Positions 29,537-37,741 of a DNA stretch of 64,000 nucleotides are shown piece by piece. The notes under the pieces were generated by a model. The model was not told the DNA's origin. It was given only the letters and a program-made list of their open reading frames with translations, and did not search any database. The position numbers and the translations under genes were made by a program. Position 1 is the first letter of the stretch; each line of letters starts with the position of its first letter. Source of the stretch: an uncultured Lachnospiraceae bacterium (lineage in GTDB: Bacteria > Bacillota > Clostridia > Lachnospirales > Lachnospiraceae); NCBI GenBank assembly GCA_910589265.1, contig CAJUTQ010000084.1, positions 18,337 through 82,336 of the forward strand, in the 5' to 3' direction.

Positions 29537-29817
29537 AAAAATTTCTCCACTTTATGATGCTCTTTGCATTTCTTCTCATCTCTACTTCTTTGTTAAGCTT
29601 AAGTTCTCTTCACACAAAAGAAGTTTACGGGGAAGAAAGCGCTGTAATGACAGAAGCCCCTGAGGAAGCTTTAGACACTACATCTTCGCAAGATTCCGGC
29701 TTTGGCTTTATTTTTGCAGGAATTCTCTTCATTGTCATCGCCGTAGTTGTTGTCATTGCTGCATCAGTTTCTGCTTCCGCAGCTGCTGTTATTACAATGG
29801 AAGAAGACGCTATGTAA
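29533..29817 (+). CDS. Small secreted/membrane hypothetical protein, 94 aa
   Basis: Residues 1-30 form a signal-like segment (MKKFLHFMMLFAFLLISTSLL). Residues 31-58 form an acidic, Ser/Thr-rich linker, and 59-85 form a second long hydrophobic helix rich in Val/Ala. It ends with a short acidic tail. It is probably a membrane protein with the acidic linker outside. No family recognised. Translation likely depends on the preceding leader ORF because no strong ribosome binding site precedes its ATG. It is followed by two large hairpins. Confidence 0.6.
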   Translation: MKKFLHFMMLFAFLLISTSLLSLSSLHTKEVYGEESAVMTEAPEEALDTTSSQDSGFGFIFAGILFIVIAVVVVIAASVSASAAAVITMEEDAM

Positions 29818-29867
29818 ATATTTCTATTTATAAAAAGTATCTGCTTTTTCTTCACCCACAGCAGGTA

Positions 29868-29918
29868 TCCCCTAAGAGTTTTTATTGTATTCTATTTTTG
29901 GCTTATTCTCTTAGGGGA
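29868..29918. repeat. 11-bp inverted repeat
   Basis: TCCCCTAAGAG (29868-29878) is perfectly repeated in inverted orientation as CTCTTAGGGGA (29908-29918) with a 29-base T-rich loop. It lies 50 bases after the small membrane protein gene. On the plus strand it is not followed by a good U-tract. It may stabilise the 3' end or be a binding palindrome. Confidence 0.6.
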
Positions 29919-29937
29919 CAAGATTTAAAAAAATATT

Positions 29938-29987
29938 TGCCAGATAAGACACAGACAAAAGGGTCTGTCTCTTATCTGGCTTTTTAT
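29938..29987. terminator. Strong bidirectional terminator
   Basis: GCCAGATAAGA...CAGAC pairs with GTCTG...TCTTATCTGGC around a short AAAAGG loop, giving a stem of about 17 bp with a small bulge. A TTTTTATT tract follows on the plus strand and ATATTTTTTT follows on the minus strand. It separates the small protein gene from the converging MFS gene. Confidence 0.85.
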
Positions 29988-30026
29988 TGTAAAGGAAAAG
30001 AATCCAATCAATCTTAAAAACTAATT

Positions 30027-31223
30027 TTATGAATGCCTCATAAGTTTTTTGCAAATAAGGGAAACGAAAGCAATGGAAAGTATAGGAAAAACTAAGTATA
30101 AAACTTTTAAAGAAAAGGCATCAATTATCATGCTGGCAGCTAAGAGAGTCACTACGCTAAAGCACCTTGTTATTGTGGAAGATAATGAAGTAAGGGATGA
30201 AATATTTTCTTCCTTTACTTTTAGATTATAGATTGTTTGCAAATAATACCCTAACATGAGTATGACGACAACAGGAATACAATACAACACCAAAGTAAGG
30301 ACTTTATGGGAGGATAAAAAAAGGAAGATAGCTGCCCCGATCCCTCCTATTGCTGAACAAAACAGATAATGTTCCATTATTTTTGAAATAGGCAGTTTGT
30401 AGACAATGATCGTGATTATTTGAAATAAGAGATAAAAGCCTAAAAACAGTTTTTCATTATATCCCACTTCTAAAAAGAAGGATTGCCACATTTGAAAATG
30501 CACTTGCAAATACATTTGTAATGCACCAAAGCAAAGTATGATCCATCTCAGGCTAGGACTGTTTTTTAACTCCTTGAAAGAGTCCTTTACCAATTGTTTC
30601 ATCCTTGTGTCCCTCCCCTCTCTATCTACATCCCTATACTTATATTGAAAGAAAATAAGAAGGGCGCTCATGGACATGAAAACGATCATAAGATAATACA
30701 GATGAATATCTATCAACTGATAAAGAGCAAAACCAAGTCCAGCTCCTGCAATGGAAGCTGCGGCAGTCAAACTGCTTCCAGTCCCTATGAATTTTTCCAG
30801 TTTCTTTTGAACTTCATCCCCATGGCAAGTTCTTTTTATAGAAACAATAATGTGGGCGTCAATAGTGCCTGTCTCAAAGGCATTGGAAATCCCATATAGA
30901 AACCATGCCAAAGCCATCATGACAAAGGAATCAAAGAATAGCACCATTACATAGCAAAAGAGCATTGTTATATTTGACATAATAAAGATACTTTTCTTAT
31001 TGTATCTATCTGCAAGAACACCCGAGGGGAACTCAAAGAGAACTACAGCCATAGAATAAAAAGCCTGGATGGTAGCAATTTGAGAATAGGTCATTCCCTT
31101 ACTGAGAAAAATCAGGGTAAGAACGGCATGGGGCATTGTGATGGCCATTCCTTTCATCCCCATGGATACATAAAAGATGTTTATATTATGGGTGAGCTTT
31201 TCTACAGATTTTGCATTTGTCAT
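30027..31223 (-). CDS. MFS transporter (putative peptide-antibiotic exporter, MccC-like position)
   Basis: A 398-aa major facilitator with about 12 hydrophobic segments. The loop 2-3 motif GVLADRYNKKSIFIMSN is the MFS motif A, and FEFPSGVLADRY is a clear version. It overlaps the 3' end of the adenylating-enzyme pseudogene by about 38 bases. The ATG at 31223 has GAGG nine bases upstream. In microcin C clusters mccB is followed by an MFS exporter mccC that gives self-immunity, and the arrangement here is the same. The substrate is otherwise unknown. Alternatively it is a generic drug exporter that happens to lie there. Confidence 0.8.
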   Translation of the reverse strand: MTNAKSVEKLTHNINIFYVSMGMKGMAITMPHAVLTLIFLSKGMTYSQIATIQAFYSMAVVLFEFPSGVLADRYNKKSIFIMSNITMLFCYVMVLFFDSFVMMALAWFLYGISNAFETGTIDAHIIVSIKRTCHGDEVQKKLEKFIGTGSSLTAAASIAGAGLGFALYQLIDIHLYYLMIVFMSMSALLIFFQYKYRDVDREGRDTRMKQLVKDSFKELKNSPSLRWIILCFGALQMYLQVHFQMWQSFFLEVGYNEKLFLGFYLLFQIITIIVYKLPISKIMEHYLFCSAIGGIGAAIFLFLSSHKVLTLVLYCIPVVVILMLGYYLQTIYNLKVKEENISSLTSLSSTITRCFSVVTLLAASMIIDAFSLKVLYLVFPILSIAFVSLICKKLMRHS

Positions 31224-32169
31224 TTTTCTGAACCTCAACCTTTACAATATCTAAATTTTTATTTCCAATACCTACCCTTCTTCCCAATGAATTTATAGCG
31301 CCCCTTTTTCCTGAAAAGTAATGCAAAATATCTGACATTGCCATAGCAGAGGCTACTGAGCTATTAATAAATGAAGATGGGGCTCTATAAAAAGAATTAA
31401 AATTTTCAAGCTCTTTATATCCGTTATCTTCATAGTCAGCTCCTAAATCCGTACAAAAAGGGCAAGCTGAATATTCCGGAATGTAAAAAGGCCCAATCAC
31501 AGAATAATCATTAAGATAACCTACATTCAAACATGGGACTTTATATTCTGATGCAACAATAATACTATCTCTTACTGTTGTATTACTATCCCCAGAAATC
31601 GTCATAATCACATTATCTCTATCTATAATATGCTCTATTATTTCTCTCAATAAATCTGCTGTTGCAAATTTAGCATATGTATCCTATTTAACTGTCGTAA
31701 AACGCTTGCTTAATTTTTCCTTTAGCACATCACACTTTAAACGATTAACATCGGATAAATCAAAAAAAATTTGACGATTCAAGTTTGATATACTGACAAC
31801 ATCTCCATCTATCATAATAATCTTTTTAGGTAAATAGCTGGCATATGCATACATTAAGTAATTTCCAATTCCACCGCATCCAATGTTTATTAGCGTTGAA
31901 TCCTTCATTCTTCTTAGTATTTCTTCACTATTTGAATAGCAACAATCTACATATAGCCTATTTTTATAATCAATATTTTCCTTATCATTTTGTAAAACGT
32001 ATTGATTATCTGTTATATATTTTTTTCCTAAACATAATTCAAATATATCCCTGGATATATTATGATTATCCAAAAATTCAAAAATTTCTTCAAGTTGCTT
32101 AGGCTCTGATAAGTATTTTAGTAATACATAAACTTGATTAAATGTTTTATCTTCATAACTCTCCTGCAT
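31186..32169 (-). pseudogene. ThiF/MccB-like adenylating enzyme, interrupted by an in-frame TAG
   Basis: Reading the minus strand in one frame gives 327 residues with a single amber codon (TAG, plus 31684-31686) after residue 161. The upstream half has an N-terminal helical region (possibly a peptide-binding RRE-like clamp) and the E1 ATP-binding segment INIGCGGIGN then MIDGDVVSISNLNRQ. The downstream half has VGPFYIPEYSACPFC-like and CKIC zinc-ligand pairs. Similarity is to MccB/ThiF enzymes that adenylate a peptide C-terminus. The frame is otherwise clean, so the lesion looks recent, or a sequencing/strain polymorphism is possible. No short Asn-ended MccA peptide was found upstream. The MFS gene overlaps its 3' end. 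Confidence 0.7.
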
Positions 32170-32865
32170 ACTTCCATATTATAATGCATTATAATTTAGT
32201 ATATTTATATGCTACTACAGTAGTTTAATAAAGTATACGATAATTGTTTAATTTTGCCAATATATATCGTCTTACTTTTTTATTAAATATAAAAAGAGGA
32301 TAACTATGTAGAATTTTCAAATAAAAATAGAAATCAAAAATTTCATTGAGGAATAAAAATCTTGTGACTTTATAACATATTATTAAATAAAACTTCCTAC
32401 ATATATTAAAAACTATTTCATCCTATCCATTTTTGCCCTTAGTGAATAGATACTTTACAAATTATAGAGAGAAAATACTCGTCCAAAACGTATAAACATT
32501 TAGCTTTTATGTAGTTTCGAAAAAACAATAATTTTATTGTCTTTTATTTATTTTAAAACCAGCTAAATTTACTAAGATTTATTACATCAAAATATGAAGA
32601 AGGCCTTATACAAATCTACTATCGTTTATTATTCCTTATTTTTTTGTCTACTTATATCTTCTTTCATTATCTTAGACATATGAAGTATCACTTTCGAAAT
32701 TTGTTTATACCTCCTATCATTATACTCAATATTTTCTAAAAATCTGCAAAAGCAAAAAATTGTTCTTAAAATCATATACTATAAAATTTTATTACTTTTT
32801 CTTGACCTTCTTACTTCCTTATGATATTTTGAGAATATAACAAATTAACTTGTTATCATGATGTT
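32170..32865. other. AT-rich gap without a supported gene
   Basis: This stretch upstream of the adenylating-enzyme pseudogene contains only short frames. The longest minus-strand one (32629-32775, 48 codons) has no Shine-Dalgarno site, and a plus-strand 29-codon hydrophobic frame (near 32594, MKKALYKSTIVYYSLF) resembles the first residues of the exporter at 33505 but lacks a ribosome site. I see decayed sequence, not a gene. A TATAAT followed by AGGAGG occurs at about 32711-32725 on the minus strand. Confidence 0.5.
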
Positions 32866-33045
32866 GGGGGCAAAAGGTTTTTTGACCCCTCTGATACCGG
32901 ATTGCTCCGCAGTTTGTGCTCTCGCAATCCTCAAAAACATTCAAAATCCGCCCTAATCGGGCTACTTTTTCATATTTTTGGCGGGTCCCAAGTTCAAAAA
33001 TCCTCTTGCAAGCAAGCTTGCATCGAATTTCCGACCTTTTGACCC
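32866..33045. repeat. GC-richer, inverted-repeat-bounded intergenic element (about 180 bp)
   Basis: The element starts with GGGGGCAAAAGGT and ends with ACCTTTTGACCC, imperfect inverted termini. Inside are short hairpins such as GCCCTAATCGGGC and a palindrome GCAAGCTTGC. Its GC content stands out from the surrounding AT-rich DNA and no coding frame spans it. It looks like a small non-autonomous mobile or structured repeat of the kind scattered in Lachnospiraceae intergenes. No transposase is nearby. Confidence 0.5.
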
Positions 33046-33504
33046 TAGTATCTTATCATTATGAATAAAGAGGAACTAGAAATAAAAAATCAAAAGAATA
33101 GATTTACATAAGTAGCTGACTCATATTTTTTATTCTTTATAGATCACTGAGGTATTTCTGTTGCATTAACTTCTCTATAGTTAACTTATAATCTGTAAGG
33201 AAATATATTGTTAAATATTTCACCCTCTTACAAAAAGCATTCTTATAACTCCTATAAAAAGAGAGGGCTTATACCAATGGAATCTAGAAAACTTACTTAT
33301 TGAAAACATTAATATATTACAATCTTGATCTGTTTAAAAGAATTTACAATACAACTTTACTTTGAAATGTATCATAAGGATCAAAATCTTAAATAGCATT
33401 TAACCTATGATAAATAATATAACTTCGTCTAACAAAATAAAGGCGTATTCGCCAATTTTCCATATAACAATATATGATAATATTTTAAATTAATAGGAGA
33501 AATT
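33046..33504. other. Upstream region of the exporter, no supported gene
   Basis: About 460 bases of AT-rich DNA. A 16-codon frame starting near 33060 (MNKEELEIKNQKNRFT) has the look of a bacteriocin leader beginning but lacks a ribosome site and a double-glycine, so it is not called. TATAAC/GATAAT-like boxes occur just before the AGGAG of the exporter gene. Confidence 0.4.
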
Positions 33505-35208
33505 ATGTTAAAAAAAGCACTTTATCAAAAAAATAAGCTTAATTTTGTTTTATCCATTATACTGACTATATCTATGGCTCTTCTTGCCATTTATGTTGCA
33601 TTTTTATTACAACTCATCATAAATACGATTATTAATGGCACTGTTGGGGATCTGTACAAACTGATTCTAGGATCCCTTCTTTTTCTCATTGGCTATGCTC
33701 TTATTACTTTACTTAGAAACTTTTTCAAGTTTCGATATTTAAAAAGAGGTCTCATGCAGTATAAGGAAACGGTTTGTAAAAAAATACTTGAAAAAGATAT
33801 GTTCTTTTTTAAGCAGGAAAATACAGGGGACTATCTTTCCATATTTGTCAATAATGCCACCTTTATCAGTGACAATTATCTCAACGCAACATTACTTATT
33901 GTTTATAATATCGTCGTACTTGTTTCCTCCATCTCCCTTATGTTTTATTATCATTTTCTCATTGCTTCCATTGTTGTAATCACGGCCTTCTTTCCCCTTC
34001 TCACTTCCATTATTTTTGGGAAATCGCTGTCCCTTCTCGGTACGGAACTTGCAGAAAAAAATGGAAGATTTACTGCCTTTTCGAAAGAAATTTTATCTGC
34101 TTTTCCTATAATTAAAGGGTTTAAAAAAGAAAAAACCTTTTTAAAACTATTTTTAAATGAAAATACCCAATTAGAGACTATAAAAGAAAAAACCAATCTT
34201 AAAACCGGCTATGCTGGCGTACTGTCTATGACTTTAAGCTATATTACTCTATTTAGCGTATATATTTTAAGCGGTTATTTTGTTATGTCCGGCGAATTGA
34301 CTTTTGGTTCCGTCATGATTTTTGTACAGCTTAGCAGCTACATACTAGAACCTATTTCTGAATTAGGAACATTATTGCCAAATCGAAAAGCAGCCAAATC
34401 CATCATGGAAAAGGATGAAAAGCTCCTTTCCACTATCCATTCACCAGAAAAGACCCAACACTTAAAGGATTTTACTGGAAGGATAAATCTGCAAAATTTG
34501 ACATTTTCCTATGATATGGTAAATGATTCCATTAAAAACATAAACTATACCTTTGAACAGAATAAAAGCTATGGAATTGTTGGCGGAAGCGGAAGCGGAA
34601 AATCTACTTTGTTAAAACTTCTGGCTGGATATTTATCAAATTATCAAGGTAAACTTACACTGGATCACTTGGAAATGAAAGAAATATGTAATGATAGTAT
34701 TTTTCATAATATATCCTTCATTGAACAGGAAATTTTTATTTTTGACAGTTCTATTAAAAATAATATTACCTTATTTTCAGATGTTCCAGAAAGTCAATTA
34801 CATAATGCCATTCAACAATCAGGGTTAGAAAAGTTAGTGGAAGAAAAAGGTCTGGATTATATTTGTGGTGAAAATGGCAATCAACTTTCTGGAGGTGAGC
34901 GTCAAAGGATCTCCATTGCCAGAGCATTATTAAAAGAAGGAAAAGTTCTATTAATCGATGAAGGAACCTCTGCAATTGATCAAAAAACATCCATTGAAAT
35001 TGAACAGGAAATTTTAAATATAGAAAACACAACGAAAATTACTGTTACACACAAACTCATAGAACAGGTATTGCGTAAATACGATGAGATTCTCGTAATG
35101 CAAAACGGAGAAGTTGTTGAAACTGGAACCTTTGAACAGCTGATGAATAACAAAAATCAGTTCTTTCATTTGTACCAATCGACAGAAGCAGAAATGGCCC
35201 CTCATTAA
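33505..35208 (+). CDS. ABC exporter, fused membrane and ATPase domains (peptide/lipid type)
   Basis: A half-transporter of 567 aa. Residues 1-300 hold six membrane helices, and 330-560 hold the ATPase with Walker A VGGSGSGKSTL (about 357), signature LSGGERQRISIARAL and Walker B VLLIDEGTSAID. It has no N-terminal C39 domain; a separate C39-like protein follows 15 bases later, so the usual fused peptidase-exporter seems split. AGGAG lies six bases before the ATG. It is homologous by eye to the exporter at 53807, which suggests both belong to one family of natural-product exporters in this island. Confidence 0.88.
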   Translation: MLKKALYQKNKLNFVLSIILTISMALLAIYVAFLLQLIINTIINGTVGDLYKLILGSLLFLIGYALITLLRNFFKFRYLKRGLMQYKETVCKKILEKDMFFFKQENTGDYLSIFVNNATFISDNYLNATLLIVYNIVVLVSSISLMFYYHFLIASIVVITAFFPLLTSIIFGKSLSLLGTELAEKNGRFTAFSKEILSAFPIIKGFKKEKTFLKLFLNENTQLETIKEKTNLKTGYAGVLSMTLSYITLFSVYILSGYFVMSGELTFGSVMIFVQLSSYILEPISELGTLLPNRKAAKSIMEKDEKLLSTIHSPEKTQHLKDFTGRINLQNLTFSYDMVNDSIKNINYTFEQNKSYGIVGGSGSGKSTLLKLLAGYLSNYQGKLTLDHLEMKEICNDSIFHNISFIEQEIFIFDSSIKNNITLFSDVPESQLHNAIQQSGLEKLVEEKGLDYICGENGNQLSGGERQRISIARALLKEGKVLLIDEGTSAIDQKTSIEIEQEILNIENTTKITVTHKLIEQVLRKYDEILVMQNGEVVETGTFEQLMNNKNQFFHLYQSTEAEMAPH

Positions 35209-35223
35209 AATACGGAGTTGATT

Positions 35224-35640
35224 ATGAGTAATATCATTAGAACAAAAAGAGTAATACAAGAAACCAAACATATATGCGGTATCATATACATCTATATTAT
35301 TTTAGATTATTATAACACATCTATTGAATTTACAGATATAATATCTTCTATTAAAAATCATCTTTATTCTGGAACAGCCAAAGAATTGAAAGATATAATA
35401 GAAAAATATCATTTTAGCTTTTGTGGTTATAAAATGAGTATTAAAAATTTGCTTTTACAACCACCTCCATTTATTTTGCATTGGGAATTTAATCATTATA
35501 TTGTTTATGAAGGAACAAAAAACCATTTGATTTACTTAAATGACCCTCTACAAGGACATATTAAAATGAACATAAAAGATTTTAGTAAACATTTTACAGG
35601 ATTTGTATTTATGATACGGCCTATAAGTGTGGGAAAATAA
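35224..35640 (+). CDS. Stand-alone C39-like cysteine peptidase
   Basis: A 138-aa protein with the C39 (bacteriocin-processing) layout: Gln then six residues later Cys (VIQETKHICG, Cys near residue 17), a His in FNHYIVYEG near residue 97 and an Asp-Pro in YLNDPLQG near residue 109, the usual catalytic triad with the oxyanion Gln. The residue before Cys is Ile and not Asp, a mild departure. GGAG lies seven bases before the ATG; an in-frame TTG at 35218 is less likely. C39 domains cleave after double-Gly leaders while the linked exporter moves the product. No such precursor is visible nearby. Confidence 0.7.
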   Translation: MSNIIRTKRVIQETKHICGIIYIYIILDYYNTSIEFTDIISSIKNHLYSGTAKELKDIIEKYHFSFCGYKMSIKNLLLQPPPFILHWEFNHYIVYEGTKNHLIYLNDPLQGHIKMNIKDFSKHFTGFVFMIRPISVGK

Positions 35641-35827
35641 ATTGGGGAAATTTCCATCTATCTAGATAAATATCCTTTTCCATGCTTATAAAATCATTTG
35701 TTTTTGGAATTTCTAGGTGCCTCCAATCTTTAATCCAAACATTAGACATACAGTCTATTTTACTCTTCATAAGTAAACGCCCCACCGAATATTTTTTATT
35801 CTCTTCAATAAAATGCTTATAATTCAT
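35621..35827 (-). CDS. Doubtful small ORF, 68 aa
   Basis: A protein-like frame overlapping the end of the C39 gene on the opposite strand. No Shine-Dalgarno site precedes its ATG and no family is recognised. The sequence (Trp/Lys-rich, ending in FPQFIFPHL) could be the tail of a decayed gene that once extended further upstream. Confidence 0.2.
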   Translation of the reverse strand: MNYKHFIEENKKYSVGRLLMKSKIDCMSNVWIKDWRHLEIPKTNDFISMEKDIYLDRWKFPQFIFPHL

Positions 35828-36097
35828 AATAATATAAGAATTGGAAAAAATTAAAGAAACCTTCTATTTTTCCCATCTAACTAAACTCATTTTGCAAAAT
35901 TTATGAAATCCTCCTGTTATATTTCATATTTAATATAAGGCTTGATTCCTCCAAGTTGTTTTCTCTATAAACTTCCGAGAATCTTACACTTCCTAAACTC
36001 ATATTATTCATCTTTTCATTACATATGAATCAAAATCTCACTATATTTTTAGTAAATAGTCTATGATTATTCTTTTCTCTATTTGCTAATCTTTTAC
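35828..36097. other. AT-rich gap between converging units
   Basis: It lies between the small doubtful ORF and the last gene of the TOMM operon. No gene, repeat or convincing terminator was seen. Confidence 0.4.
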
Positions 36098-36796
36098 CTA
36101 CAAATCCATCCTTCTGCAAGATCCCATAATATAAGCGGCTCCTACCATTGAACATAAACAAAAAATCACTCTGATGCCTGTTATACTTAGGAAAAAGATA
36201 TCAAAGCCAATTTGCATGGCCCAAAGCAAAGCAATAATAATGGAACAGCCATATGTAAGGGAGGAAGAATATTTCTTGATTCCTATCGCTGTAGGAAGTA
36301 TCCCCATAAAACTTACAAGTACTGCTGAGATAGCCATGTCCCCTAAAATATTCTTTATTCTCAGCCTATCGAAATAGTTTATCGCTGTTTCGGAATAATA
36401 CATGTATTCTGTTGTAACATTTAAAAATAAATCCAAAAGGAATGTGGACAATAACGTAAGAATAAAGCCAAAGACAACGGTTAATATAATCTTTGTCCTC
36501 ATAATTGACTGTCTTTCAATCCCTAGTGAGAAAACAATTTGTATTGTCTTTTCTTTAAACTCCTGTACTATAATCTTGCTGCTCCATATTCCTATAACAA
36601 CAATACATCCTGGCCATATTAATGCATTATTCACTTCTCTTATTGCTGTTTCCATTGTATCGTACATATACATTCCTCCAGTGCTTATACCAAGTAAAAA
36701 TAATAAAAATGCCATCAAAGAAATGTATAGAAAAAATGTATAAATTATTTTAGAAAGCTTATATTTCATAATTTCAATCTGCAAAAACCTCATCAT
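36098..36796 (-). CDS. ABC-2 type permease, second transporter of the TOMM operon
   Basis: A 232-aa membrane protein with six hydrophobic segments, of the lantibiotic-immunity/ABC-2 type (MKYKLSKIIYTFFLYISLM start, then a long extracellular-looking loop with YDTMETAIREVNN). It follows an ATPase gene by about 60 bases. Together they likely export the mature azole peptide or give self-immunity. It is the last gene of the operon. Confidence 0.8.
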   Translation of the reverse strand: MMRFLQIEIMKYKLSKIIYTFFLYISLMAFLLFLLGISTGGMYMYDTMETAIREVNNALIWPGCIVVIGIWSSKIIVQEFKEKTIQIVFSLGIERQSIMRTKIILTVVFGFILTLLSTFLLDLFLNVTTEYMYYSETAINYFDRLRIKNILGDMAISAVLVSFMGILPTAIGIKKYSSSLTYGCSIIIALLWAMQIGFDIFFLSITGIRVIFCLCSMVGAAYIMGSCRRMDL

Positions 36797-36857
36797 ACCT
36801 TCCTTCCTTTCTTCATTCCAATAAGTTTTGAAACTACATTTTTCAATAGGTTTTCTT

Positions 36858-37736
36858 TCATGTAATTTTCATAAAAATATCTTCTAAAGTAGCCCTTTCC
36901 ACTCTTACCTCTTTAAAATTTACATTTGCTTTCAATAATTCTTGTATAAATTCCATATAGGTTTCCTTTGATCTTATGTGAATTATATTACCCTTTCTTC
37001 CGATTACCTCCATAGTCTGAAGTTTTGCTATCTCTGTCTCTACATTTTCCACCTCTACTTTAAATAATTTCTCAGACTCTTCCAGCATCCTTTTATCCAT
37101 CTCTCTTATTATTTTTCCTTTATTCATGAAGCCTACTCTATCTGCTGTACTTTCTATCTCTCCTAAAATATGACTAGATAAAAGAATAGACGTATTACAT
37201 TCCTTTGCCAGATGTAACAATAGATTTCTTACATCCCGAATCCCCTCTGGATCCAGCCCATTAATAGGTTCATCTAATATTAATGCCTTTGGCTCACCAA
37301 GCATGGCCCTTACAATCCCAAGACGCTGTTTCATTCCTAAAGAATATTCCTTTACTTTTTGTTTCCTTTCCTCAGAAAGCCCTGCCATCTCTAAATATTT
37401 TTCAATCTGTTTTTCATCTATTTCTTTATATTTACAGTAAATTCTTAAATTATCCATGGCAGAAAGATGATAATAAAACACTGGCACCTCAATGACGCTT
37501 CCTACATGACCTAATATATCTACATGTTCTTTTAATGCTTTTCCCAATAGATAAATCTCTCCCTTGGTAGGTATAACCAAGGAAGTGAGCATTTTCATTA
37601 AAGTCGTTTTTCCTACCCCATTCTTCCCCAACAGTCCATATATTTCCCCACATTTTATTTCTAAGTTTACATCATCCACTATGTTCTTTTTACCATAAAT
37701 TTTGCAAAGGCTCCTTGTGCGAATAATCGGTTCCAT
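36858..37736 (-). CDS. ABC transporter ATPase, second transporter of the TOMM operon
   Basis: A 292-aa ATPase with Walker A GKNGVGKTT (about residue 37), signature YSLGMKQRLGIVRA, Walker B ALILDEPINGLDPEG and H-loop SSHIL. The 80-residue C-terminal extension is typical for BcrA/immunity-type ATPases. AAAGGA precedes the ATG. It starts five bases after the stop of the SagB-type gene. Confidence 0.88.
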   Translation of the reverse strand: MEPIIRTRSLCKIYGKKNIVDDVNLEIKCGEIYGLLGKNGVGKTTLMKMLTSLVIPTKGEIYLLGKALKEHVDILGHVGSVIEVPVFYYHLSAMDNLRIYCKYKEIDEKQIEKYLEMAGLSEERKQKVKEYSLGMKQRLGIVRAMLGEPKALILDEPINGLDPEGIRDVRNLLLHLAKECNTSILLSSHILGEIESTADRVGFMNKGKIIREMDKRMLEESEKLFKVEVENVETEIAKLQTMEVIGRKGNIIHIRSKETYMEFIQELLKANVNFKEVRVERATLEDIFMKIT

Positions 37737-37741
37737 ATATA

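Noticed and set aside
31684-31686. Possibility that TAG is read through as a recoded amino acid.
   Set aside because: No pylT, pylS or recoding signal is visible and TAG is used as a normal stop elsewhere. A nonsense mutation explains it more simply.
32629-32775. 48-codon minus-strand frame in the gap.
   Set aside because: No ribosome site before the ATG and no similarity recognised; likely decayed sequence.
33060-33110. Plus-strand frame MNKEELEIKNQKNRFT resembling a bacteriocin leader.
   Set aside because: It lacks a ribosome site and a double-glycine cleavage motif, and stops after 16 codons.
32170-33504. Search for a microcin-C-type precursor (short peptide ending in Asn) upstream of the MccB-like gene.
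   Set aside because: No short frame with a ribosome site ending in Asn was found. The candidates such as a five-codon MDRMK frame behind AAGGG end in Lys and were not called.
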